Source: Aquipseudomonas alcaligenes (GTDB lineage: Bacteria > Pseudomonadota > Gammaproteobacteria > Pseudomonadales > Pseudomonadaceae). Taken from it: a DNA stretch of 64,000 bases. The stretch spans positions 434,001 through 498,000 of the forward strand of contig NZ_QJRX01000003.1 of NCBI RefSeq assembly GCF_003205495.1, read 5' to 3'. Shown here one piece after another: positions 1 through 8,054 of the stretch. The notes under the pieces were generated by a model, which did not search any database, had not been told where the DNA came from, and worked only from the letters and a program-made list of their open reading frames with translations. A program made the position numbers and the translations under genes. Every line of letters begins with the position of its first letter. Positions within the stretch are counted from its first letter, which is position 1.

Positions 1-132
1 CTAGATCAGTTCGGTGAATATCTGTTTTTTCGGTCAGTAAAATTACCGGCCTGCGCGACCGCCAGTCGCGCCTGCTTGGCCGCGTTCCTGGCACGGGCTA
101 GACTGCCGGCCTTCCCAGCTGTCCTCATCGTC

Positions 133-582
133 ATGGCCGCCATCGTTCAACCCTTCTGGAAACGCAAGACCCTCGCCCAGCTCGACCAGGACGAGTGGGA
201 ATCGCTGTGCGACGGCTGCGGCCTGTGCTGCCTGCAGAAACTGGAAGACGAGGACGACGGCAGCGTCTATTACACGCGCATCGCTTGCAAGCTGCTGGAC
301 CTCAAGACCTGCCGTTGCAGCGACTACGCCAATCGCCGCCAGCAGGTGCCGGATTGCGTGCAGCTCACCCCGGCCCAGGCCGACCAGTTCAAGTGGCTGC
401 CGCCGACCTGCGCCTACCGCCTGGTCAGCGAGGGCAAGGACCTGCCGCTGTGGCACCATCTGGTCTGCGGCGACCCCGACGCAGTGCACCACGAACGCAT
501 TTCCCAGTCCGGGCGCATGCTTGCCGAAGGCAGCGTGGCCGAGGAAGACTGGGAGGATCATTTGATCTTCCGCGCCGGTTGA
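133..582 (+). CDS. ycgN: YcgN family cysteine cluster protein
   Basis: A 149-residue protein matching the YcgN / UPF0260 family, whose molecular role is not settled. The conserved cysteines are visible: CDGCGLCC near residues 30-37, then [14 protein letters not shown] and a later PTCAYR. This pattern suggests metal or Fe-S binding (inference). I chose the ATG at 133, which gives the family-typical start MAAIVQPFW; an in-frame ATG at 76 would add 19 residues that do not look conserved. The gene is followed after 58 bases by a secreted protein gene on the same strand. Confidence 0.88.
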   Translation: MAAIVQPFWKRKTLAQLDQDEWESLCDGCGLCCLQKLEDEDDGSVYYTRIACKLLDLKTCRCSDYANRRQQVPDCVQLTPAQADQFKWLPPTCAYRLVSEGKDLPLWHHLVCGDPDAVHHERISQSGRMLAEGSVAEEDWEDHLIFRAG

Positions 583-640
583 GCTTTTCCCCTCGGCGGC
601 GGTCCAAGGTCGTTCTCATTCACCCGCATGGAGCCCTTCG

Positions 641-1861
641 ATGCCAGCCCGCACGCTGTTGACCGCCACCCTTCTGCTCGGCCTGAGCGCGCCTCTGTGG
701 GCCGCCAAGCGGGTCGACCTGGATTACCGGGTCAAATTCCTCCCGGAAAGCGACCAGGCCGAGGTCAGCCTGACCCTGGAAAAGGGCGAGGTCGTACAGA
801 AACTGGCCTTCAATCTGGGCAGCAAGGACTACTACAGCGACTTCAGCACCGACGGTAGCTGGACCCAGGAGGGCCCCGGCAGCGGCACCTGGCAGCCGGC
901 CAAGGGCAAAAGCAGCCTGACCTACAAAGTGCGCATCAGCCATCCGCGCGATGCCGGCAAGTTCGATGCACGGATGACCGCGGACTGGGCCCTGCTGCGC
1001 GGCGACGACCTGGTGCCCAGCGCGCGCCTGGTCAAGGACGACAAGGTCGAGCTGGTGGCGCGCCTGCAATTCGATCTGCCCAAGGGCTGGGGCGGCGTGG
1101 AGACCGGCTGGCCGCGCATCGGCGAGAAAAGGTTCCGCATCGACAACCCGACCCGCAAGTTCGACCGCCCCACCGGCTGGATCCTCGCCGGCAAGATCGG
1201 CAGCCGCCGCGCCCGGCTCGGCGACACCGACGTGACGGTGGCTGCGCCGGTGGGCGAGGGTATGCGCCGCATGGATATCCTGACGCTGCTGACCTTCGTC
1301 TGGCCCGAGGCCCAGGCGGTGTTCCCGCGCGACCCGGCCAAGCTGCTGATCGTCGGCGCCGGCGACCCGATGTGGCGCGGCGGCCTGTCGGCGCCCAACT
1401 CGATCTTCTTCCATGCCGACCGGCCGCTGGTCAGCGAGAACGGCACCAGTTCGCTGGTGCACGAACTGGTCCACGTGTTCAGCCGCATCCGCGACACCGA
1501 TCGCAGCGACTGGATCAGCGAGGGCCTGGCCGAGTACTACGCCATCGAGCTGGTGCGCCGCGCCGGCGGCATGAGCGAGGATCGCTACCAGGCGATCCGT
1601 AAGAAGCTGGCGAAGTGGGGCAAGCCGGTCGACAGCCTGCGCACCGAGGACTCCACCGGTCCGGTCACCGCCCGTGCCGTGCTGCTGTTGCAGGAGCTGG
1701 ACCGGGAGATCCGCAAGCACACCGACAACCAGCGCTCGCTGGATGATGTCACCCGCGGCCTGATGCGCCTGGAAAAAGCCAGCACCAAGGATTTCGTCGA
1801 GATCAGCGAGAACGTGATGGGCCGCGGCTCGGAAGTGCTGGACAGCGCACTGCTGCGCTAA
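641..1861 (+). CDS. secreted gluzincin-like HExxH protein
   Basis: A 406-residue protein with a clear signal peptide (MPARTLLTATLLLGLSAPLWA), so it is exported to the periplasm or beyond. The middle carries HELVH (residues 274-278) followed by WISEGLAEYYA, an arrangement like the zinc site of gluzincin aminopeptidases, where a Glu in an EGL motif is the third zinc ligand (here E294). The spacing from HExxH to this Glu is 15 residues, shorter than the 18 usual in M1 peptidases, so it is a divergent relative. The N-terminal part (residues 25-220) looks beta-rich. Substrate unknown. Activity is inferred from the motif only. Confidence 0.75.
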   Translation: MPARTLLTATLLLGLSAPLWAAKRVDLDYRVKFLPESDQAEVSLTLEKGEVVQKLAFNLGSKDYYSDFSTDGSWTQEGPGSGTWQPAKGKSSLTYKVRISHPRDAGKFDARMTADWALLRGDDLVPSARLVKDDKVELVARLQFDLPKGWGGVETGWPRIGEKRFRIDNPTRKFDRPTGWILAGKIGSRRARLGDTDVTVAAPVGEGMRRMDILTLLTFVWPEAQAVFPRDPAKLLIVGAGDPMWRGGLSAPNSIFFHADRPLVSENGTSSLVHELVHVFSRIRDTDRSDWISEGLAEYYAIELVRRAGGMSEDRYQAIRKKLAKWGKPVDSLRTEDSTGPVTARAVLLLQELDREIRKHTDNQRSLDDVTRGLMRLEKASTKDFVEISENVMGRGSEVLDSALLR

Positions 1862-1889
1862 CGCCTCCCGGGCCAGGGAGGCAGCGCGC

Positions 1890-2237
1890 TCAGCTCTTGG
1901 CCTTGAGCAGCGCCTCCAGCCCGGCCAGGGCCTTGTGGGTGACCTTGGCGCCCCTGCCGGCGCTGGCCGCCTCTTCCTTCTGGTAGTGCAGGTCGACCTG
2001 GCGCTGGTGCTCGTTGTCGTGGCAGTACAGGCACAGCAGCTCCCAGTTGGAGCCGTCTTCCGGGTTGTTGTCGTGGTTGTGGTCGCGGTGGTGCACGGTC
2101 AGCTCGCTCAGGCGCTTGCCGCTGAACTCGCGGCCGCAGCGCCCGCAGATGTGCGGGTACATCTTCAGCGCCTTCTCGCGGTAGCTGGTCTCGCGCCGGC
2201 GCTGGGCCTCGGCGAGGATCTGGTCGAGCTTGTTCAT
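1890..2237 (-). CDS. yajD: YajD family HNH nuclease
   Basis: A 115-residue HNH-fold protein of the YajD type. The zinc-binding and catalytic pattern is visible in order: CGRCGREF, then VHHRDHNHDNNP, then LCLYCHDNEHQR. These supply the CxxC pairs and the His-Asn-His core. I chose the ATG at 2237 because it gives MNKLDQILAEAQRRR, the usual family start; in-frame sequence upstream is not conserved. It converges on the secreted HExxH gene, with 28 bases between the stop codons. A nuclease function is inferred from the fold; the physiological substrate is unknown. Confidence 0.88.
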   Translation of the reverse strand: MNKLDQILAEAQRRRETSYREKALKMYPHICGRCGREFSGKRLSELTVHHRDHNHDNNPEDGSNWELLCLYCHDNEHQRQVDLHYQKEEAASAGRGAKVTHKALAGLEALLKAKS

Positions 2238-2320
2238 GGTGGTACCTGTGGTCGGCTGGGAAGTCGCGGGCCGGCGACCCTGCCAGAATAGAACGAAAGT
2301 CGCCGCCGCTGGAGCCCCCC

Positions 2321-2593
2321 ATGCACCGTCTAGCGCCATTGCTGCTCCTGCTCCTCAGCCTCTGTGCCCAGGCCCAGCCCCAGGGCCTGCCGGGCACCGC
2401 CACGCCACAGCCCTATGCCCAGCCCCAGGTGCGCAGCCTGCCGGCCGCCCCCTATGGCACGCCGCCGCTGTTGGTCAATCCCGGCCAGCCCGCCAGGCCG
2501 CTGGTCAATCCGCCGCCCGCGCCCAGGGATAAGCCGCTGCCACAGCTGGAGAAGCGGCAGCAGGGCCAGCAGCACCCTAGCGACAAGCCCTGA
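2321..2593 (+). CDS. small secreted proline-rich protein
   Basis: A 90-residue protein with a strong signal peptide (leucine run, then CAQA) and a mature part made of Pro, Gln, Ala and Gly, including two related segments LLVNPGQPARP and PLVNPPPAPRD. No domain is recognised. The Cys at the end of the hydrophobic run could be a lipoprotein site, but the context SLCAQAQ is not a good lipobox. Its 3' end overlaps the convergent membrane-protein gene by 17 bases. It is probably a real gene because its start, signal peptide and codon use fit, but low complexity leaves some doubt. Confidence 0.55.
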   Translation: MHRLAPLLLLLLSLCAQAQPQGLPGTATPQPYAQPQVRSLPAAPYGTPPLLVNPGQPARPLVNPPPAPRDKPLPQLEKRQQGQQHPSDKP

Positions 2594-3002
2594 GCGGGCG
2601 CAGGAACAGCAGCGGCAGGGCGATGGAGAGGGCCGCCGCCGCATTCAGGTAGGCGTGCAGCGCCAGGTTGAAATGCACGGAAATGGCGCTGTCCAGCAGG
2701 CACCAGAGCAGCAGCGCGGCGAATATCGCCGGTTTGATCGGCGCATGGCCGTGGCGGCGGTAGAGCAGCACCAGCACGCTGAACAGCAGGCCCCAGCTGG
2801 CCACGGTGGGGCCGAACAGGCCGACCATGGTGCGCAGCAGCGCCTGGTATTCCACGGGTGGCGGAGTTGTGGCGACGCTGGCATGCAGGTAGTCGAAATA
2901 GGCCTGGGTGGCCGGCAGCTGGGCGGCGAAGGCCAGCACCACGCCCAGCCCCACATGGCCCAGGCCGACCAGCAGCAACCAGCGGTAGAGCAGGGTCTGC
3001 AT
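2577..3002 (-). CDS. four-helix membrane protein, unknown function
   Basis: A 141-residue hydrophobic protein with about four predicted membrane helices (roughly residues 8-28, 50-75, 85-105 and 115-135). I do not recognise a family with known function. The start is fixed by coupling: its ATG shares one base with the TGA of oligopeptidase B upstream on the same strand (TGATG), so the two are probably co-translated. Nothing in the sequence links its function to the peptidase beyond this coupling. Confidence 0.75.
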   Translation of the reverse strand: MQTLLYRWLLLVGLGHVGLGVVLAFAAQLPATQAYFDYLHASVATTPPPVEYQALLRTMVGLFGPTVASWGLLFSVLVLLYRRHGHAPIKPAIFAALLLWCLLDSAISVHFNLALHAYLNAAAALSIALPLLFLRPLRACR

Positions 3003-5038
3003 CAGGCTATCCCCAGCACCTTGAACAGGAAGGCGTATTCCAGGGCCACGTCCTTCAGCGCCTGGTAGCGTCCGCTCATGCCGCCGTGACCGGCGCCGAG
3101 GTCGGTCTTGAGCAGCAGCAGGTTGCCGTCGGTCTTCAGTTCGCGCAGGTGGGCCACCCACTTGGCCGCCTCCCAGTACTGCACGCGGCTGTCGTTATAG
3201 CCGGCCACCGCGAGGATCGCCGGGTAGCCCTGCGCGCGCACGTTCTCGTAGGGCGCATAGCCCCTGATGCGCTCGAACACTTCAGGGTCGTTAGGGTCGC
3301 CCCATTCGTCGTACTCGGTCACGGTCAGCGGCAGGTCAGGGCTGAGCATGGTGTTGAGCACGTCGACGAAGGGCACCTCGGCGATGGCTGCGGCGAACAG
3401 CTCGGGACGCAGGTTGAGCACGGCGCCGATCAGCAGGCCGCCGGCGCTGCCGCCGCTGATCACCAGTTGCCCGGCAGTGGTCAGGCCGTCGGCGATCAGC
3501 TGCTCGGCGCAGGCGATGAAGTCGCCAAACGTATTGGCTTTATGTTCCAGCTTGCCGGCGCGGTACCAGGCTTCGCCCAGCTCGCCGCCGCCGCGCACGT
3601 GGGCGATGGCGAAGACGAAGCCGCGCTCCAGCAGGGACAGGCGCGCGTGGCTGAACCAGGGGTCGAGGCTTTCGCCGTAGGCGCCGTAGCCATAGAGGTA
3701 GAGCGGGGCGGGCGCGCCAGAGGCGAGCACGTCCTTGCGCGCCACCAGGCTGATCGGCACCCGGGTGCCATCGGCGGCGCTGGCCCACTGGCGCCGGCTC
3801 TCGTAGGCGTCGGCGTCGAACGGGCCCTCCACCGGGGTCTGCTTGAGGACCTGCTGCGCCCCCGTGGCCAGCTCCAGCTGGCGCACCTGGGCCGGGCGGC
3901 CGAGCGCCTCGTAGCGCAGGCGGATCACCTCGCTGTGGAATTCCAGGCTGTCCTGCACGTACAGGCTGTAGGCGGCGTCCGGCAGTTGCACGGGGTAGGG
4001 GGCGCCGCCCTGCGGATGTACCTCGATGATCGGCAAGCCGCCCTCGCGCAGGCTGAGGACGAAGGCATCGCGGTTGAGGCTGACGCCCTCGAGCATGCGT
4101 GTCTCGCTATGGCCGACCAGCTCGCGCCAGTGCTCGCGGCTCGGCTGGGCCTCGTCCGCGACATACAGGGCGAAGTTGATGCCAGCCTGGTTGCTGCGCA
4201 CGAACCAGGTCCACTGGCCGTCCAGCAGGCCGTGGTCGACGTCGTACTCGTGGTCTTCCTGGCGCGGCGCCAGGCAGCGGAACTCGCCGGCCGGCGTGTC
4301 GGCGTCGAGCACCCAGGCCTCGCTGGTGGTCTTGCTGCCCAGGCTGAGCACCAGCTGGCGCTCGGAGCTGGTGCGGTGGCAGCTGAGGAAGAAGCGCCCG
4401 TCGGCCTCCTCGAACACCAGGTCGGCGCCGGCGTTACCGAGCGTGTGGCGATACAGGCGGTGAGGGCGGTGGGTGTCGTCCAGGGTGACGAAGAACAGGG
4501 TCCGGTTGTCGTTGGCCCAGGTCATCTGGCCGTCGCAGTCGTCGAACGGCAGCTCGCGCAGCAGGCCGCTGTCCAGCTCCTTGACGAACAGGCGGTAGAC
4601 CTCGTCGCCGCTGGTATCCAGGCTGTAGCCGAGCAGGCGGTGGTCCGGGCTGATGGTGAAGGCGCCGAGTGACAGGTAGCCGTCGCCGGCCAGGGCATTG
4701 GGGTCGAGCAGCAGCTGCTCGGCGTTCTCGTCCACCCTCAGCGAGCCGTCGGCCGGACGCGGGCAACGGTAGTGGCGCGGGTATTCGTCGCCGGCGCTGG
4801 TGCGCTGGTAGTACAGCCAGGGGCCCCAGGGCACCGGCAGTGACAGGTCGGTCTCGCGGATGCGGCCCTTGATCTCCCGGAACAGCGTCTCGCGCAGCGC
4901 GGCCTGGTCGGCCAGCTGCGCCTCCATGTAGGCGTTCTCGGCCTTGAGATGCTCGAGCACCTCGGTGGCATCGCGCTGCTGCAGCCAGCGGTAGGGGTCG
5001 GCGCCGGCTTCGCGGCGGGCAATCGGGGCGTCGGTCAT
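3002..5038 (-). CDS. ptrB: oligopeptidase B (S9 family serine peptidase)
   Basis: A 678-residue prolyl-oligopeptidase family enzyme that cleaves peptides after basic residues. The N-terminal beta-propeller covers roughly residues 70-400 and the alpha/beta-hydrolase domain the rest. The nucleophile Ser531 lies in GGSAGG; NDSRV and GAGHGG supply the Asp and His of the triad. I chose the ATG at 5038 (MTDAPIARREAG), which gives the family-typical N-terminus; the open frame runs further upstream without conservation. Its stop overlaps the start of the downstream membrane-protein gene. No signal peptide is seen, so it should be cytoplasmic. Confidence 0.93.
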   Translation of the reverse strand: MTDAPIARREAGADPYRWLQQRDATEVLEHLKAENAYMEAQLADQAALRETLFREIKGRIRETDLSLPVPWGPWLYYQRTSAGDEYPRHYRCPRPADGSLRVDENAEQLLLDPNALAGDGYLSLGAFTISPDHRLLGYSLDTSGDEVYRLFVKELDSGLLRELPFDDCDGQMTWANDNRTLFFVTLDDTHRPHRLYRHTLGNAGADLVFEEADGRFFLSCHRTSSERQLVLSLGSKTTSEAWVLDADTPAGEFRCLAPRQEDHEYDVDHGLLDGQWTWFVRSNQAGINFALYVADEAQPSREHWRELVGHSETRMLEGVSLNRDAFVLSLREGGLPIIEVHPQGGAPYPVQLPDAAYSLYVQDSLEFHSEVIRLRYEALGRPAQVRQLELATGAQQVLKQTPVEGPFDADAYESRRQWASAADGTRVPISLVARKDVLASGAPAPLYLYGYGAYGESLDPWFSHARLSLLERGFVFAIAHVRGGGELGEAWYRAGKLEHKANTFGDFIACAEQLIADGLTTAGQLVISGGSAGGLLIGAVLNLRPELFAAAIAEVPFVDVLNTMLSPDLPLTVTEYDEWGDPNDPEVFERIRGYAPYENVRAQGYPAILAVAGYNDSRVQYWEAAKWVAHLRELKTDGNLLLLKTDLGAGHGGMSGRYQALKDVALEYAFLFKVLGIA

Positions 5039-5147
5039 CGCGCTTCTCGGCTTTCGGTTTTCGGCTCGGGGGCGACCGCGGGGAGGCGCAGGTCGCGCAA
5101 AAGCCGTTATCATAAGCGCCCCTCTGCCGGCCAAGCCACGAAACGCC

Positions 5148-5630
5148 ATGACCGAACAAGACTATCTGCTCGCCTGGGCCGTCTATGCCGTCGCCGCCCT
5201 CGGCTGCCTGCTGGTATGGATGCGCATGACCGGCTGGATGTGGCGCTGGCTGCGCGAGCCATTGCGCGTGCTGGTGGCCGTGCTGCTGCTGACCCCGACC
5301 ATAGTCGACCCGGCCCGCGAGCTGTTCGCCCCGGCCATCGCCATCACCGCCCTCGACCTGCTGTTCAAGGTCGGCAACAACGCCTGGCGCGCGGTGGCCG
5401 ACCTGGCCATCTACGGCCTGATCGCCTTCGCCGTGTGGCTGGCCTTCTGCGCCCTGCGCTGGCCCGTCGAGCGCTGGTGGCAGGCGCGCCAGGGCAAGCC
5501 GGCGCAGGCCGCTGCCGAGGACGACGAACCGACCCTGCGCCAGCTCATGGACCGTGACGAGCGTTTCGATGCCGACACCCGCCTGGACGCCCAGGGCGAG
5601 CGCCGCCTGCGCATCGAACCGCGCCTCTAG
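5148..5630 (+). CDS. conserved membrane protein, unknown function
   Basis: A 160-residue protein with three or four predicted membrane helices in its first two thirds (around residues 8-25, 38-55, 60-75 and 88-108). The polar, acidic tail ends in a segment rich in Arg, Asp and Glu. I recognise it only as a conserved Pseudomonas inner-membrane protein without assigned role. It is divergent from ptrB, with about 109 bases between the chosen starts, and precedes the HIT gene by 36 bases on the same strand. Confidence 0.75.
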   Translation: MTEQDYLLAWAVYAVAALGCLLVWMRMTGWMWRWLREPLRVLVAVLLLTPTIVDPARELFAPAIAITALDLLFKVGNNAWRAVADLAIYGLIAFAVWLAFCALRWPVERWWQARQGKPAQAAAEDDEPTLRQLMDRDERFDADTRLDAQGERRLRIEPRL

Positions 5631-5666
5631 AGGCTGCGCGCGGCCGGCATGCGCCAAGGAGAGCCC

Positions 5667-6110
5667 ATGAATTGCGTGTTCTGCGCCATTGCCGACGGCC
5701 AGCTGCCGGCCCATGTCGTCCATGAGGACGAGCATTTCCTCGTGCTGCTGGACATCTTCCCGCTGCGCCCCAGCCATGTGCTGATCGTCGCCCGCGGCCA
5801 TGCACCCTTTCTCGCCGACCTGCCGGCCGCGCCGCGCGAGGCCCTGCTGGCCCTGGCCGACCGGGTAGGCCGCGCGCTGTACCGCAGCGATCCTGCCGTG
5901 CTCGGCATCAACCTGCTGCTCAACGACGGCCCGGTGGCCAACCAGCATGTGCCGCACCTGCATCTGCACCTGATTCCGCGGCGTGTCGGCGACCTGCCGG
6001 CGCTGTGCTGGCGCATCCTCACGCGCTTCCTGCCGCTCGGCCGCAAGCGCCTCGAGGCACGTCTGGCGGGCGAGGCCGAGCGTCTGCGCGCGGCCCTGGC
6101 GGAGGGCTGA
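5667..6110 (+). CDS. HIT family protein
   Basis: A 147-residue histidine-triad protein, presumably a nucleotide hydrolase or transferase of the HIT superfamily. The triad HVPHLHLHLIP sits near residues 94-104 and the N-terminal NCVFCAIADG is typical. The start at 5667 has a good ribosome binding site (AAGGAG at 5656-5661, 5 bases away); an in-frame ATG at 5649 lacks one. The C-terminal 35 residues form a basic helix extension. Four bases separate its stop from the next gene, so the two are likely co-transcribed. Confidence 0.9.
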   Translation: MNCVFCAIADGQLPAHVVHEDEHFLVLLDIFPLRPSHVLIVARGHAPFLADLPAAPREALLALADRVGRALYRSDPAVLGINLLLNDGPVANQHVPHLHLHLIPRRVGDLPALCWRILTRFLPLGRKRLEARLAGEAERLRAALAEG

Positions 6111-6113
6111 GCC

Positions 6114-6893
6114 ATGTGCGAACTGCTCGGCATGAGTGCCAACGTGCCCACCGACATCGTGTTCAGCTTCACCGGGCTGATGCAGCGTGGCGGCGGCACC
6201 GGCCCGCACCGCGACGGCTGGGGCATCGCCTTCTACGAGGGGCGCGGCCTGCGCCTGTTCCAGGACCCGGCGGCCAGCGTCGAGTCCGAGGTGGCGCGCC
6301 TGGTGCAGCGCTACCCGATCAAGAGCGAGACGGTGATCGGCCACATCCGCCAGGCCAATGTCGGCCGCGTGTGCCTGGCCAATACCCACCCCTTCGTGCG
6401 CGAACTGTGGGGACGCAACTGGTGCTTCGCCCACAACGGCCAGCTGGCCGGTTTCGTCCCGCGCCTGGATTTCTACCGCCCGGTGGGCGACACCGACAGC
6501 GAGGCGGCCTTCTGCGACCTGCTCAACCGGGTGCGCGGCGCCTTCCCCGAGCCGGTGCCGGCCGAGGTGCTGCTGCCGGTGCTGGTGCAGGCGGCGCAGG
6601 AGTATCGCGGCAAGGGCGTGTTCAACTGCCTGCTCAGCGACGGCGACTGGCTGTTCTGCTTCTGTTCGACCAAGCTGGCGCAGATCACCCGTCGCGCGCC
6701 GTTCGGCCCGGCGCGGCTGAAGGATGTGGAGGTGACGGTGGACTTCCAGGCGGAAACCACGCCCAACGACGTGGTCACCGTGATCGCCACCGAGCCGTTG
6801 ACCGACAACGAGCGCTGGAACCTGTTCCAGCCCGGCGAATGGAGCCTGTGGCGGCGCGGCGAGCGCGTCGCCCACGGGCAGATGGGGGAGTGA
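6114..6893 (+). CDS. class II glutamine amidotransferase (YafJ-like)
   Basis: A 259-residue N-terminal-nucleophile amidotransferase domain without a fused synthase domain. Cys2 (MCELLGMS) would be the catalytic nucleophile after Met removal; RDGWGIAFYEG and FAHNGQLAGF are the conserved glutaminase loops. The family (YafJ / EgtC-like) hydrolyses or transfers gamma-glutamyl amide groups, but the acceptor is unknown here and no ergothioneine genes are near. It lies between the HIT gene and a DUF2937 gene with gaps of 2-3 bases, forming a small operon. Confidence 0.88.
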   Translation: MCELLGMSANVPTDIVFSFTGLMQRGGGTGPHRDGWGIAFYEGRGLRLFQDPAASVESEVARLVQRYPIKSETVIGHIRQANVGRVCLANTHPFVRELWGRNWCFAHNGQLAGFVPRLDFYRPVGDTDSEAAFCDLLNRVRGAFPEPVPAEVLLPVLVQAAQEYRGKGVFNCLLSDGDWLFCFCSTKLAQITRRAPFGPARLKDVEVTVDFQAETTPNDVVTVIATEPLTDNERWNLFQPGEWSLWRRGERVAHGQMGE

Positions 6894-6895
6894 GG

Positions 6896-7429
6896 ATGTT
6901 CAGGGCTTACTTGCGCTTGCTGGTGTTCGCCTTCGGCCTGCTGGTCGGGGTCCAGGTGCCGGGCTTCATCGACGACTACGCCAAGCGCGTGGCCGCCCAG
7001 CGCGCCGAGTCCGAGGAGAGCCTGCTGGGCTTTCGCGAGACCGCCGCGCGTTTCTTCAATGCCGATCTCAATGCTTTGGTCGCCCACTACCGCGCCAGCA
7101 CCGACGAAGTGATGCGCAGCGACGCCGAGAGCGTCGCCCATCTGGTGACTCGTTCCGAACTGCTGGAAGGCGAGTGGCTGGCCATGCAGGGGCCCTGGTA
7201 CGCCCAGGCCTGGCACCTGGCCACGGCCGCCGACCCTGAGCTGCTTGAGGCGACCTACTCCGCCTATACCTACCAGGTGCTGCTGGCGCCCCAGGCCGTC
7301 GCCTGGGCACTCGGCGTCGGGCTGGTCCTGGCCTGGCTGGTCGAGCTGCTGGCGCTGGGCATCGGCTGGACCCTGGGCATCGGCCGCAAGCACAAGCCGA
7401 TCGCCTACGAGAAGCGCCACTGGCGCTGA
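6896..7429 (+). CDS. DUF2937 family membrane protein
   Basis: A 177-residue protein with an N-terminal membrane helix (residues 5-24), a central soluble coiled segment (about 30-120) and one or two C-terminal helices (about 130-165). This layout matches DUF2937. Function unknown. The ATG at 6896 follows the amidotransferase stop by two bases, and the gene ends just before a strong terminator, so it is the last gene of the operon starting at the HIT gene or earlier. Confidence 0.8.
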   Translation: MFRAYLRLLVFAFGLLVGVQVPGFIDDYAKRVAAQRAESEESLLGFRETAARFFNADLNALVAHYRASTDEVMRSDAESVAHLVTRSELLEGEWLAMQGPWYAQAWHLATAADPELLEATYSAYTYQVLLAPQAVAWALGVGLVLAWLVELLALGIGWTLGIGRKHKPIAYEKRHWR

Positions 7430-7434
7430 CATGC

Positions 7435-7460
7435 AAAAGGCCCCGCGAGGGGCCTTTTTC
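7435..7460. terminator. bidirectional Rho-independent terminator
   Basis: AAAAGGCCCC-gcga-GGGGCCTTTTT forms a long stem with T-runs on both strands. It lies between the converging DUF2937 gene and the thioesterase gene and should end both transcripts. Confidence 0.85.
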
Positions 7461-7477
7461 TTTTGCCGCAGCCGTTG

Positions 7478-7972
7478 TCAGTTTTCGCGACCGTGCGCCG
7501 TGGCGGCCAACTGGCTGGTGTCCACCCGCACGAAGACCGAATCGCCGATGGCGGTGAGCACATCGCCGGCGTAGATCTCGCAGATCACTTGGGTCTTGCG
7601 CCCCACCTCGCCCTCGACCCGCGCGCGCAATTGCAGTGGCACGCCCATGGGCGTCGGCTTGATGTACTTGATGCCGAGGAACCCGGTGACACAGTCGATG
7701 CGCGGCAGGCTGCCGGGCTCGCGGCCTTCGGCGCGGTAGTGGTAGGCCATGGCCGTCCAGTTCGAATGGCAGTCCACCAGCATGGCGATCAGCCCGCCGT
7801 AGACCAGGTCCGGCCAGCCGCAGTGCATGGGGTCGGGCAGGTGTTCGGCGACGACGTGGATGCCGTCCGCGTGCCAGCGGCTCTTGACGTGCAGGCCGTG
7901 CGGGTTGCGGCTGCCGCAGCCGTAGCAGACGCCATCGGGTGCGGCGGCGTCCTGCAGGGAAATATCGTGCAT
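7478..7972 (-). CDS. PaaI-like hotdog thioesterase
   Basis: A 164-residue hotdog-fold protein of the PaaI/YiiD thioesterase type. The helix motif GGLIAMLVDCHSNW matches the conserved central helix of acyl-CoA thioesterases. An N-terminal segment CYGCGSRNPHGLH with paired cysteines resembles a short zinc-ribbon-like extension found in some members. Substrate not deducible. It is transcribed toward the shared terminator at 7435-7460 and is a single-gene unit, 82 bases downstream of the VWA gene on the same strand. Confidence 0.82.
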   Translation of the reverse strand: MHDISLQDAAAPDGVCYGCGSRNPHGLHVKSRWHADGIHVVAEHLPDPMHCGWPDLVYGGLIAMLVDCHSNWTAMAYHYRAEGREPGSLPRIDCVTGFLGIKYIKPTPMGVPLQLRARVEGEVGRKTQVICEIYAGDVLTAIGDSVFVRVDTSQLAATAHGREN

Positions 7973-8054
7973 GTTTGGCTCGATGCGAAGGGATAACGCA
8001 CCAAGCCTAACGGCTTTCGCCGCAAAGCAGAACGGGCCCGCATGGGCCCGTCCG

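Noticed and set aside
1..132. Possible end or start of another gene at the left edge
   Set aside because: AT-rich and without a recognisable coding segment; too short to assign.
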